A stretch of 64,000 nt of DNA from Euryodendron excelsum. Its lineage: Eukaryota; Streptophyta; Magnoliopsida; Ericales; Pentaphylacaceae. A model generated the notes under the pieces. The model was not told where the DNA came from. It saw only the letters and a list, made by a program, of their open reading frames with translations, and did no database searches. Of this stretch, positions 1-11,029 are shown piece after piece; position 1 is the stretch's first letter; each line of letters starts with the position of its first letter. The position numbers and the translations under genes were made by a program. The DNA lies in NCBI GenBank assembly GCA_033060915.1, contig CM065385.1:14962501-15026500 (forward strand), in the 5' to 3' direction.

Positions 1-2
1 TC

Positions 3-578
3 AAACACTTTCAAGTCAATCTCTTGGGTGTGAACTACAGAAAGCCTGATTCCTATAAAGATGAATACAGTAAGTACACCTTGAGCAGGATGGGATACAA
101 GAAAGTCAATGGCCATTGGGTTCCAAGGCCTAACAAAGTTGCCCTTGCTGGCTCTTTATAGAAAAGAGCATCTGCTTTTGGACCTAGAAAACCCTTAGCC
201 CAAACCCTTGAAGCCTCTCCTGTTGATGAACTCTTGGGGAATATGATGGACATGCTTCAAAGCATGAATCAAAAGCTTAATGAAGGGTTGCTTCAGTTGA
301 AAAGTCTTAAGCAAGACGTAATTCAACTAAAGAGGGCTCAAGGCATTGCTGTGGAGGAAGAGGAAGCGGAAAAGGAACCAGAAAAGAAAGAGAGAAATGA
401 GGGAGAACAAAACCCTAAAACTGTTTACATAGCTCCAGGCAGAGCTCAAAAAGAGAAGGAATCAAAGGAAGTATTGGAGGACATAGAAGTTGAATCTGAG
501 AATGAGCCTGCTGATAGTTTCTCTGAGGATGAATCTGAGGATACTTCACCAAGAAAGAAAGCTGGTCCAGCAAACTGA
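3..578 (+). pseudogene. env-like extra ORF, C-terminal part, broken by a stop codon
   Basis: Read in the frame that starts at base 3, the sequence encodes about 190 residues ending at TGA 576-578. An in-frame TAG at 159-161 breaks it, and the longest intact piece with an ATG starts at 234. The first 52 residues include the aromatic, basic stretch RMGYKKVNGHWVPRP. After the stop comes a heptad-like segment (QSMNQKLNEGLLQLKSLKQD) that looks like a coiled coil, then a very acidic, low-complexity tail rich in E, K and S. There are no membrane segments. Lying between pol (outside the window) and the 3' LTR, it corresponds to the env-like ORF of SIRE-type Copia elements, whose product commonly has a coiled coil. 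Function is unproven. A decayed host gene is possible but less likely given the LTR downstream. Confidence 0.5.
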
Positions 579-1405
579 GACACACCATCTGCCTCAGTGT
601 CCAGATTTGTGCGAAGGTCCTTCCAATACTGCTTCTGATCTTGTTGATTTATCACCCTTTCCTTCTCCTTAAACTCCTCCAAAATCCTCCAACATCAAAA
701 GCTTTTCTCATGGCTCTGTCACTCATGGTCCTATTATCACATTTCTCTTTTGTTGTTTTGTTGCATATTTTTTTTGGATGACAACTGTATAACTTTTTGT
801 AATCTCAGTCCTGAATGAATGAAATATGATCTTTGTTTTGGTGCCAAAATACTTTTTTGATAACTTGATTGTTTGATTACTTTCCTGATTATACATTTTA
901 TCTTGTTTTAATATTTTTTGCTATTGTACTTGTCTATTATTTCTATTTTCTTTCTCTTTTTGATTAATTGACAAAAAGGTGGAGAAGAATTGTAGAAGAA
1001 CTGGACAAGATTGAGTGTAAACTAAACTAAGAATGATTGGGGAAGAAGAATTAAACAAATGTGTGTTTGCTGAAAGTGTATTGCACATATTTTAGAATTG
1101 AAAAATTAATTGGACAAGAAATAGAGTATATCTGATTGATGAATGGAAATGAAGTGAATTATTCATTAAATGATAAATATTAAGCATGTTCTTAGGGGGA
1201 GTAACATGAATCATTTCCCTCAATTTGTTTTTGAATTAACTGACAAAAACTCCTTGAAAGTTATTTTTTAAAAAGTCTTTTGTCTTTTAAGCATGATTTG
1301 CTTAATTACGAAATAAATGGGGAGTTCTCTTCTGGTATGCCATTCAACTTTGTCAATTTCATTTAATCATATATCAACTTATTTTGCAAAGGTTTTGTCA
1401 CCATC
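579..1405 (+). other. untranslated region between env-like ORF and 3' LTR
   Basis: A/T-rich sequence with stop codons in all frames. I see no gene or clear repeat. It leads directly into the polypurine tract. Confidence 0.6.
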
Positions 1406-1419
1406 AAAAAGGGGGAGAT
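1406..1419 (+). promoter_or_regulatory. polypurine tract of the Copia element
   Basis: AAAAAGGGGGAGAT lies immediately before the LTR start TGTTGACTC. This is where plus-strand DNA synthesis would be primed. Confidence 0.8.
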
Positions 1420-2324
1420 TGTTGACTCAAGGTTGATCCCCATGTTGATTTTGATGATAACTAAACCTTGTGTTATTTTACTAACACATTTATTCAGTGT
1501 GCAGATTGATAAAGTTTATAATTTAGACTTAATATTCAAACCTTAAGTCTAATACATGTCAAAGTGAATGCCCAACAAGCCTAGGATCAAGAAATGAACT
1601 CTAAGAGCTATCAATGAATCAAATAGAGCGTTGACACCTATTTATACTTCAAACAAATGATTTATATTCAAAGAGATTGAAAGTGTTCAAATAAGACTTT
1701 CATCAAGTATCCATAGACTCAATGAAGTTGTCTTGCACTCAGAAAGGTTGAAGACTTCATCAGCATGTGCAACAATCAGTTGAAGATGATTTGATTATGA
1801 AGAGATTGAAAATGCTCAAAAGAAGATTTTATCAAGTGTGCAAAGATCAATTCAAGATAATGTGATTGGAAAATACTTGAGAAGAGAATTCATCTTGTTT
1901 GCATGATCTTTACATGGAATCCAAGTAAAGAATTGCTCTGAGATGTAAAGAATCAATGAAGACAACATGTTTAAATAAACTGCATCAAGCTTACAAAAGT
2001 CTCATTGAGGTGATTCTAAAGAAAAAAGAAGAATTGCTAGCAAAGAGAAGAAATCGGCAATAAAGCATTTTGAAGCTCTACGTAATAGAGAAAGCTCAGC
2101 AACAGAGAAAAAGAGATCAACATTGATTGAATGAAGCCCTGATAGTTTGAAAGTCAAGAAAAGATGAATATCAAATGATTGATTCAATCCAAATTGAATA
2201 GAAGTAAACTTTGATGAGTTAAAGAGTTTGATTGATTATTATACCCCAAAGAGAAGACTCCTTGAAGATCTTATAGTATTGTTGAAGATGAATTTGATCA
2301 TTGGAAGACAGAATGAAGATTTTT

Positions 2325-2515
2325 AGGCATTGAGTTGACTTATGGAAATGAAGAGCCAACTTATGAAGACAGAAGCAAAAACGTGGAGACAGAATGATCA
2401 ATGAGCCAACTCATGGAGACGAAGAGTCGACTTATAGAGACAGAAGTAAAGGCTTGAAGATCAAATGATCAATGAGCTGACTCATTGAAATAAAGAGTTG
2501 ACCCATGGAGACAGT
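2325..2515 (+). repeat. imperfect short repeats in U3 of the Copia LTR
   Basis: Variants of 'gag(t/c)(t/c)gactYatggagacagaag' recur about every 40-60 bp (for example near 2333, 2353, 2403, 2425, 2475, 2496), separated by 'gatcaatgag'. They lie upstream of the TATA box, where U3 enhancer repeats are found in LTR promoters. Confidence 0.55.
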
Positions 2516-2525
2516 GGACAACATC

Positions 2526-2533
2526 TATAAAAT
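2526..2533 (+). promoter_or_regulatory. TATA box of Copia LTR
   Basis: TATAAAAT lies between the U3 repeats and the rest of the LTR. A second candidate, 'tttatata' near 2671, cannot be excluded. Confidence 0.45.
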
Positions 2534-3699
2534 ACAGACTAGATGTGTTGACCCAGTAAGCCTAGAGTCAACCCCCTGGGATATAACGACTAGTTTTTCT
2601 AACGTTATAACGGACTAGACGTGCATTAAATGAGCCCCAACAAGCTCCAACGGATGAAATCAATACAGGGGTTTATATACAAGCTTCCAACTGCTTTTAT
2701 ACAACAAGAGACATAAGAAACAAACATCCACTGACTGATCAAACAGAAAAATTCTAAACATTCTCTTTGTCTTCACTTTGTGAGCTTTGATTGTTTAATC
2801 CACTCTGGTTAGAGAGTTTGTATACCATTTGTGTATCTTTATACACTTGTTAGTGAGAGTTTGAGAGTTTTCTTGTGGAAGAAAAACTCTTGTAAGTTTG
2901 AGTGGATATTGGACAAAATCACTTGGTGGCTGAAGAACTTGGGAAGAAGTTCTTGTGTATATAGTAAGCTAAGCACTTGGTCAATCAGCATCCATTTGTA
3001 ATTGGAGATTACATAGTGGAGGAAGACTTCAAGGGGATCTTGGGGTAAGGACGTAGACCACAGATTGTGGTTGAACCTTGGTAATTCTTTGTGTTCTTTC
3101 TATTGCTCTGTTTTTTATTCTACTTTTGATTACATTGCTTTGTATATAGATTGATCACTGTTACATTGATTAGATTAATTTTAATTAATCTTAATTGGTT
3201 TTAATCTTTGAAAAACCCAATTCACCCCCCCTTTTGGGTTGCCTTTTGGGCCAACAAGCCCCTAACAGTGTTTTGAAACTATGTCAACTTCTTTGGTATT
3301 TCATTCTCTGGGTGTATCACCAAATGACGAAGGGTGGATTGACAGATATTTTGAGGTGTTTAGCATATATTTGGAAGTTAGGAGATTCTTTTGTAGCAAT
3401 GCACGGGTTTGACAGGACTTTGCAAATAATAAAGTCTTCTTCTACTTGGACGGTGATTGTTGCGGCATGGTGTGGAGGTAGTTGGTTAGTGGTAATGTCT
3501 TGCAGATGGATGGATGACTTTGCAAATAGTGAGGCCTTCCTCTTCTTACTCCTTAATGTAGGTTCGGGCTCTTCCAATAACTGGGCTTATCTTTGCATGG
3601 TTTGAATTGGGCGGGTTACTAGAAGGGTTCCATGATTTCAATTATGCTTTTTAACCTGAAAAAAGAAAAGAAAAACAAAACACAATTAGTATGTAAAGT

Positions 3700-4800
3700 T
3701 GGAGGTTTTATGCAATGCATGTCCTATGGAGGTCCCTTCTCTAAGAAAGTTTGGGCATGATACTGAGTCTATTTTGGAGACAGAGTTTTGCCCCTTATGC
3801 AATACAATACCTCTTTAGCATGGGCCGGTTAATATTTCATTGTTTGGGCAATCCCATCTTTATGGACGGAGAGTGATTTGGGCCTCTCTTGAGATTTAGT
3901 TCTATGCTTGCCATGAATCCCTAGGGTTGAGGAACCCTTAGAAGTTTTGGTAGGTTCAATTAACATGTGATTGGATTACCTCTTTCTCTTTTCGGATGAT
4001 TAGATGCATGGGAATGAAATGACCTGAGTTTCTTGCAACTCTTGTCTCGAAAATTGATATGGATGTATGAACATGTGAGCAGTATGATAATAATAAATGA
4101 ATGTTTAGAAAACCCCGTTCTTGTCTTATTTCTGTCTTCGTTTTTGTTGGTACTTGGAGACGAGGAGGGGGATGATAGAAGACAAGAAACATAAGAGAAA
4201 TTAGTGCTTTAATTTGAAAATTTTTATGCAATGCATGTCCTAGGGGTGTCCCTACTTGAGAGGGAGACTAAGCATGATGTATTTGGCTCACTTTTGGAGA
4301 TAAGGGGTTTGCCCTTGTATGCATATACTTTACCGTCGAATGGGAATATACATTTATTGATTCGTTTATTCATCCATTTGTGAAAAAATAAAGGACTACA
4401 TTGAACTTTCAGGTTTAAGATACAACAAAAACAGAAGTACATTTTAATAGGGGGGAGGGGAAACATTTTCCTTTGAACTTCCACCTATCTACTTTTACAT
4501 TGGAGATCCTAAACTATTCTTGAGTCTTTGGATTTTCCTTCTTCGAACTTGATGTTAAGGGGGGTTGTTGAGAGACCATGTTTGATTGCCCCTTGTCTTC
4601 TTGGCAATCCTATCTCCGTGAACATAAAGGGATTGGGGCCTCTCTTATGGAATGACTTGAAATGCATGCAATGAGTCCTTAGGATTACATGGAAACCCTT
4701 TGGATTTTGGGTAGGTTTAATGCAAGGGAGAGTGAACTTGATGTCACCCTATTTGGGTTGATCATATGCATGAAGATGCAGTGACTTGAGTTACTTTAAA
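3700..4800 (-). repeat. two-copy tandem duplication inside the Ogre I leader
   Basis: Two blocks of about 510 bp follow each other. Both contain 'ttttatgcaatgcatgtcct', then 'ttttggaga..', '...gggcctctctt' and a 'ccctttagg/ccttagg' tail. The blocks start near 3702 and 4212. The Ogre II leader carries one such block, starting near 56610, so the duplication arose in this copy or subline. Confidence 0.55.
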
Positions 4801-5638
4801 ACTCTTGTCTTGACATGGAATATCGAATGCAAGAACATGGATGCGTAGAGTAGAGAGAGAGAATGCAATTGTAAAGTAAACATGGATGCATGAGCAGTTA
4901 GATAGGCATTATAACAGTAGGAATACAAGCATTATAACAATAGGAATAGAAAAGTTAAAAGGAAAGTAAAGCAGTTGCCCTTTTCTCTATGGTTTTGAAA
5001 TGGTGTGCGTGTCTTAAATCCGGCAGAGGTTTAACTACGGGTGGTGTCTATATGAGCATGAGGTTCAGGGTTTAATAATGTGTTCTAAGAAGGCTCAGTT
5101 CCCAGATCTTCAAACCTAGGCCCACTCCCCGAGGTGGTGCTATCATCAGTTGGTGATCTAAGCAGGGGAACCATCAAGAGGCCGTAGGCAAAGAAACTAA
5201 CACAGCATCTTGCCCACAACCAATATACCGGTCCGCCTTCTAACTAGAAGTGACATAATAGGGTAAAGAATGCAAATATGCAAAATGCAAGTGCACGTGC
5301 TGTGTGTGTGTGATTTTTTGAAAATTGGAGGAAGGAGCCCAACAACTCCCATCCATCATGTCCATTCCATATATTCATTCATACATGGCAGTTAATATAA
5401 CATGAAACAAACAATGGTCCACTGACAAAAAGATGCAAAAGTTAGTACTTTGAATGACAAACATGATGCAAGATAGAATAATTGAATGTAATTTAATGCA
5501 AGCAATGAAATGTTTTTCGAAAGCAATTTGGAAAACATGATTTTGAAAGTTTTGAAGTGGATAGAATTGGACAAATTAATCAAAGACTCCAAATGGGTGA
5601 GGGTCAAGAGACATGACAATGACCTAACCCTCTAAGCG

Positions 5639-5656
5639 TCCCCAGTGGAGTCGCCA
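5639..5656 (-). promoter_or_regulatory. primer-binding site of Ogre I (tRNA-Arg type)
   Basis: On the minus strand the LTR end is followed by two bases (GC) and then TGGCGACTCCACTGGGGA. Its complement looks like the 3' end of a plant tRNA-Arg including the CCA tail. A tRNA-Arg primer is known for Ogre elements. It fixes the orientation of the element as minus. Confidence 0.75.
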
Positions 5657-6159
5657 GCTATCGTGCCCTAATTTTTTTGCACTTGAAAAAGACTAGTGAG
5701 AAAAACACAATGCTATCTTGTTAGAACTCATCCTCCTAGAAGGATGCGACTAGGTTTGAATTGAAATTTTAATTTGATTAAAGGATTTTGAAAAAGATTT
5801 GGAGTCGCCACGTAACTTGATTAAGGTGAGTTAGGTCACTTTAAACTAAGCACAATCCGAAGATTACACTTAGGATTTTTAAAAAGATTTTGAAAACTTT
5901 CTCAAGAGAGGGTTTTTAAGAAAATAGGTTGTTTGGCGACCTTTGAAAATATTTAAGCCCTTTTTAAAAATAACTTCATTTGGTCTTTGAAAACAGTGAT
6001 CTAGGTTTAGAGGTTGGTTACGTGTAGGAAAGACGCACTAAACCATCACCTTACGCTGCCCTTGCGGTACCTACATGTCTATTCACCCTAGGTTCGCCCA
6101 TTCAGAAACTTTGATTAACAATTGTCCCAAACTATCCACTTTAGAAAAAAATTTTGAAA

Positions 6160-7870
6160 ATAAGTTTAACATAATACATGATATGCAAATGCAAGAATTT
6201 GATTTGATTTTGAAAGTAGATTTGAAAATAGTGATTTGGAAATAGATTTTGGAATTATAAACTTGAAATAGAATAAGGAATTTGAAAACTTGAAAAAAGT
6301 TATGAAAATAGAAGCTTGAAAAAGGTTGTGACCGCACTCATGAGGGTTGCCTATGGATCCCTTTTTAGGAATCAGGTCAGTCGTAGCTCAGACAAGAATC
6401 CGATTGAAAACAGACACTTTGAGATTTTGCAAAGTTTGATTTGGAAAGATTTGATTCGAAAAGGGTTTGAATTGAAAAAGATATTTGATTTGAACTTTAG
6501 GATAGAAGATTTGAAATTGGGATTGAACTTAGACCTAAAATTGAACTTGAAAGAGGATTTGACTCTTGAAAGAGAACTTGGACTAGATTTGGAAAGACAG
6601 AGTTAAGTTTTGAAAACACGTGGACTTAGATTCGAAAACCAACTTTGTTTAAGAAAGGAATCTTAGAAAGAAGTTGAAACTTTCTAACTTAGGATTAGGA
6701 TTGAACTAAGGTTTAGGTACCCTAAGGTTTAGGTATCCTAGGGTTGGAACATGTAGTTGAATTAGGAAGGATTTGATTTAGATTTGAGAGGTTCGATCTT
6801 AGAAAGTTGGATTTAGAAAGTGGTCGAATTAGAAAAGTTGGATTCAAGGAAGATTTGAAAATATATTTGATTTGATTTAAAAATACTTGGCTTGGATTGA
6901 TTTGGAAAGTTAGAGTTTAGGAAAGGTTGGACTTTGGAAAGCTTTAGAATTTGAAAAGTTCCATTTTAGAAAAGTGCCAAATTAGGAAGTTTTAAGGAAA
7001 GATTTGAAATCAACAAAGTTTTGATTTTAAAAAGATTTGAGTTTTGGAAAGTTTTGAATTTAGAAAGATTGGAATTAGGAGATGTTTGAAATTAGGAAAG
7101 TTTTAGAATTCAGAAGGTTATTGAATTTGGAAAGTTTTGAATTTAGAAAGACTTAGATTTTGGAAAGTCTTGGATTTAAGAAAGTTTGAATTTTGGAAAG
7201 ATTTGGAAATTAGAAAGTTTAGAAATTAGGAAAGGTTTAAATTTAGAAAGAATGAAAAGTTTGAAACTAGGAAAGAATTGAAATTTTAAAATTAGGAAAG
7301 GTTTGAAAACTTGAGTTTTGAAAATAATGGGAATTAGGAAAGGTTTAGATTAGGAAAGATTTAAAATTAGGAAAGGTTTGATTTTTATTTTCTAAATTAA
7401 AACAATGGATTTTGTTCTCAAAAGAGATGATTTGATTTTGTTTCCAAAAACAGAGGATTAGATTTGATTTCGTGAGTTGGAGATTAGATTTGACATGGAA
7501 TTAGAAGGGGTGAGATTTGAAAAACTTGGATTTGGAAAGCTATGAAAAGAGATTTTGAAAATCTAAGATTTGATGTAGAAAACGAAAGTGGAAAATAGGG
7601 TTTCCTAGTCATGGGCTCTAGGGCTTGGCTTGGATTCCGAGAAAAAGAGTCTTTTGGAAAGTAAATCTTTTAAAGGGAGTTTCTAGGAGGGCAACTTGAA
7701 AAGCATTTTAAGATAGTAGAATTTTGAAGAGAGTTTTTTTGAAAAGGAGTTTTGAAAAGAAAGTTTTGAAAAGGAGATTTTTGAAAGCGTTTTAGGAAGT
7801 AGATTGGAAAAGAAGTTTGGAAAGAGATTTGAAAAAAGCGATTTAGAAATGGAATGGAATATGGACTTTT
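6160..7870 (-). repeat. strand-asymmetric tract of LTR C
   Basis: The plus strand is a run of degenerate 'ttgaa-ttTaGGAAAG' units of about 18-25 bp. On the LTR sense (minus) strand the tract is therefore nearly devoid of G. No ORF here is convincing. Confidence 0.7.
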
Positions 7871-7985
7871 ACAAGTCTATAAAAATATCTCACTTTCTTA
7901 AAACGGCTCTTACCATAGGAAGATTAGAACCGTTCTAGGATTGTGGTTTTGAAAACAATAAAGATTTAAAAATATGAACCATAAC

Positions 7986-9294
7986 TGATAACACTATTAA
8001 AGTGTAATTCATTCGCTTTGATTTGTACTTTGTTAACTTAAGAATAACGTTATATTTATGTTTTTAGTCTAATAAAATTTATTTGGATGTTTTGTAAGGA
8101 TTTGGAGTGAATTGGAGCATTCGGGAGTGTTTGGGAGCTTTTGGAAGAGAAACCAGGACAAAGGAGCAAAATTGGCCAAAACTTGACAAGGATGTCCGGA
8201 CACTAGAGTGATGCAAGCATGTCCGGACACATGTCTGGACACCCTGAGAAACTTCAGAGGCTCAAATTAAGAACAAAATCAGGAAGTTCGGACACGTGTC
8301 TGGACACCTTTGGGAATGCAACAATGTTCGGACACATGTTCAGATACCCTGGACAACTTCTGCAGCCTTACTCCGAACCTTGAGCAAAGAGTCCGGACAC
8401 GTGTCTGGACACCCCTGGGAATTGATATAGTGTTTGGACACATGTCCGGACACCCTACGGAGATCCGATTTTTTTATGTAATTTTAAACCTATAAATACT
8501 TCCTTGTAAACCCTAATTCAGGGGGCTGAGTTTTAGACGTTATCTTTAGACATAGAGAGAGTATTAGAGAGCTTTCATGTTGTCTTCTTTCATTAGATTA
8601 ATAATATTCTTATCTTTGATTTCATTGCTTTCAATACAAACTTTAGATTTCATTATGTTTATGAGTAGCTAATCATCTTTCTTGGCCAGGAACGTGAAGA
8701 TTGTCCGGGGATTGATGATTTGACAAGGAATTCAATTGGGCTTTCTTGTTTCATCTTTTAAATAATGAATCTTTCTTTTCTTTATTCTTTTTCTTTCCAA
8801 ATCAAGGGTTTGTGATCATATCTTTGAGTGTTCATGCGTAACGTTGATCTCGTATGGGTGTTACTTAGATCCCTTATATGAATGCTTCGAATCTATTTTC
8901 TAAAAATATTGAATAAAGTTGAGATAGATTCTAAATTGGTTTTAACCATGAAATCTTTCGATTCAATGCCATAAGTTGTTGTTGTTGAATTGAGTTACAA
9001 ACAAATACCTTAGGAAATTATCATTCTGCCGGGAAATTGAATCGTTCTTAGCCAAGATCTTCTTTTACTTAGTAAAACCCTTATTTTTATTTAATCATTA
9101 GATAAACAATCTCTTCAAACCAAATCATTCTTATTTCTTATTTTTTAGGTTATTCTTTGAGTTTTTGCTCTTTTGAAAAGAGTCTCATTTGGGCACTAAC
9201 CGTCTTCCCTATGGATCAACCTCAGACTCCTTCGAGTATTACTACATCGCGGCCATGCAATTGCGGATCATATCGCACTTTCTGGACGCGATCA
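7986..9294 (+). mobile_element. solo LTR J (1.31 kb), unrelated to the Ogre LTRs
   Basis: It starts TGATAACACT and ends GACGCGATCA. It is flanked by the perfect TSD ATAAC (7981-7985 and 9295-9299) and interrupts LTR C between sequences that are adjacent in other copies. TG...CA ends plus a 5-bp TSD define an LTR. A TATA box (TATAAATA, about 8491) followed by a leader-like stretch places transcription on the plus strand. The end block 'ATGGATCAACCTCAGACTCC..GCGATCA' resembles Athila-type gypsy LTRs, but I am not certain. There is no internal region, so it is a solo LTR. Confidence 0.8.
8191..8453. repeat. six palindromic TCCGGACAC repeats in the U3 of J
   Basis: Units of the form GTCCGGACACGTGTCTGGAC recur at about 8193, 8220, 8287, 8325, 8391 and 8431. 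Most are near-perfect 20-bp palindromes followed by ACC. They lie 40-300 bp upstream of the TATA box. Confidence 0.75.
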
Positions 9295-11029
9295 ATAACC
9301 ATGGAAGGGCTAGATTCACCTTAGGATTGTGATTTTGACAAAATCGATTTTAGGGTTTACACCCAAAACTTATGTAACACTTTTCTAAAACAATCCTAAC
9401 CACAGAGTGGCTAGAATCATCTTAAGATTGTGATTTTGAAAACAAGTTTGAAAGAGGAGATTTTTCATGCAAGTTTTGAAAGAGATTTTGATGCAAGTTT
9501 TGAAAACAAGTTTAGAACACGATTTGGAAGAGATATATGAGTATGATATGCATAATGCAAGTAGGGCCGTGAACATACAAGGTTGGCTTCACCACAAAAT
9601 CAAGGGAGCCAAATCCACATGGTCTAAGGTTCAATTAGAAGAAAGCCACCAACACTGTGACTTTCAACCATTCTTCTTACACATGGATCGGGGACTCCCT
9701 TGTTTCAAGCATGCAAGAAAAGGGGGGAAGAAGATAGAGGATTAAAATAGAAAAAAACCTAAGTGGGTGTCGCGCCCAGATTTTTCGCACTCGAGGAGTA
9801 CTCACCTAAGCGGGAAAAATGTTGTACTCTCTCGTTAGAACTCACCCTCCTAAAAGAATGAGTGCGACTAGGTTTGAATTGAAAACAGGTTTGAATAAAG
9901 GGCTTTTTGAAAAAGATTCGGAGTAGCCACCTAACTTGATTAAGGTGAGTTAGGTCACCTAAAAACTAAGAATAATCCGAAAATTACACTTAGGGTTTTT
10001 GAAAAACGATTTGAAAATATCTCCTCAAGAGAGGGTTTTTTTTAAAAAAAATAGGTTGTTTGGCAACCTTTGGAAAACATTTAGCCCTTTTTTGAAAAAT
10101 AACTCCTTTTAGTCTTTGAAATCAGTGATCTAGGTTCGGAGGTTGGTTACGTGTAGGGAAGATGCACTAAGCTATCACCCTACCCCGCCCTTTCGGTGCC
10201 TACTGTGGCACCCAGATTTTTCGCACTCAAGGAATACTCACCCAAGTGAGAAAAATTCTGTACTCTCTCGTTAGAACTCACCCTCCTAGAAGAATGAGTG
10301 CGACTAGGTTTGAATTGAAAATAGGTTTGAAATAAAGGGCTTTTAGAAAAAGATTCGGAGTCGCCACCTAACTTGATTAAGGTGAGTTAGGTCACCTAAA
10401 AACTAAGAATAATCCGAAGACTACACTTAGGGTCTTTGAAAAAACGATTTTGAAAAACATCTCCTCAAGAGAGGGTTTTTAAGGAAAACAGGTTGTTTGG
10501 TAACCTTTGGAAAACATTTAGCCCTTTTTTTGAAAAATAACTCCTTTTGGTCTTTGAAAACAGCGATTCTAGGTTCGGAGGTTGGTTACATGTAGGGAAG
10601 ACGCACTAAGCTATCACCCTACCCCGCCCTTTCGGTACCTACATGTCAATCTACCCTAGATTCACCTATGAGAGCCTTTAATTAACTAATGGACAACCCT
10701 ATTCACTTTGAAAAACAATGTTTGAAAACTATGATACATGATATGCAAGTGCAAGATAAGAGAATGGAAAGATAGATTTGGAAAGAAGTTGGACTTGATT
10801 TGAAAGAGAGTTGAAGAAATAGAATTGAAATTGAAAAGCTTGAAAACTTGAAAATAGGAATTTGAAAATAGAAATTTTGAAATTGAAATTTGAGATTTGA
10901 GAAGATTTTGAAAACCACACCCATGAGGGTAGAATTGAAAATTTGAAGAGTATTGTGACCGTACCTATGAAGGTTGCCTACGTATCCCTTTGGGGGAATC
11001 AGGTCAGTCGTAGTTCGGACAAGAGTCCG

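Larger units (their letters stand above)
1..3256 (+). mobile_element. 3' part of a SIRE/Maximus-like Ty1/Copia element
   Basis: The segment contains, in order, the C-terminal part of an extra (env-like) ORF, an A/T-rich untranslated stretch, a polypurine tract and a complete 3' LTR. This order matches the SIRE/Maximus lineage of Copia elements, in which an additional ORF follows pol. The LTR ends TGTTGACTC...GGGCCAACA are typical of that lineage. The pol genes and the 5' LTR would lie to the left of the window, so no TSD can be checked. The element abuts the leader of Ogre I at 3257 and was probably inserted into it. Confidence 0.7.
1420..3256 (+). mobile_element. 3' LTR of SIRE-like Copia element (1.84 kb)
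   Basis: It begins TGTTGACTCAAGG directly after a polypurine tract and ends ACCCAATTCACCCCCCC...GGGCCAACA, the usual terminus of SIRE/Maximus LTRs. A TATA box is at 2526-2533. The U3 holds short imperfect repeats (2325-2515). A 136-residue plus-strand ORF at 3195-3605 crosses the LTR end and is not a gene. Confidence 0.8.
3257..5658 (-). mobile_element. Ogre I leader (5' untranslated region), minus strand
   Basis: From 5638 down to about 3660 this resembles the leader of Ogre II (57999 to about 56560). Shared landmarks include 'atgcaatgcatgtccta', 'cctaggcccactcc' and the PBS context 'ctctaagcgtcccc'. It is therefore the region just after the 5' LTR of a minus-strand Ogre-like element. From 3257 to 3660 I recognise nothing; a minus-strand ORF at 3317-3577 (86 residues, Lys/Ser-rich start) has no motif I know. 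The rest of the element is cut off by the Copia LTR at 3256. Confidence 0.6.

Noticed and set aside
234..578. Independent host gene for an acidic coiled-coil protein
   Set aside because: The frame extends upstream past a stop and lies at the env-like ORF position of a Copia element with its polypurine tract and LTR downstream.
3195..3605. 136-codon plus-strand ORF
   Set aside because: It crosses the end of the Copia LTR at 3256 and has no recognisable motif.
5639..5656. Partial tRNA-Arg gene
   Set aside because: Only about 18 bases match the tRNA 3' end and they lie two bases from an LTR terminus, as a primer-binding site should.
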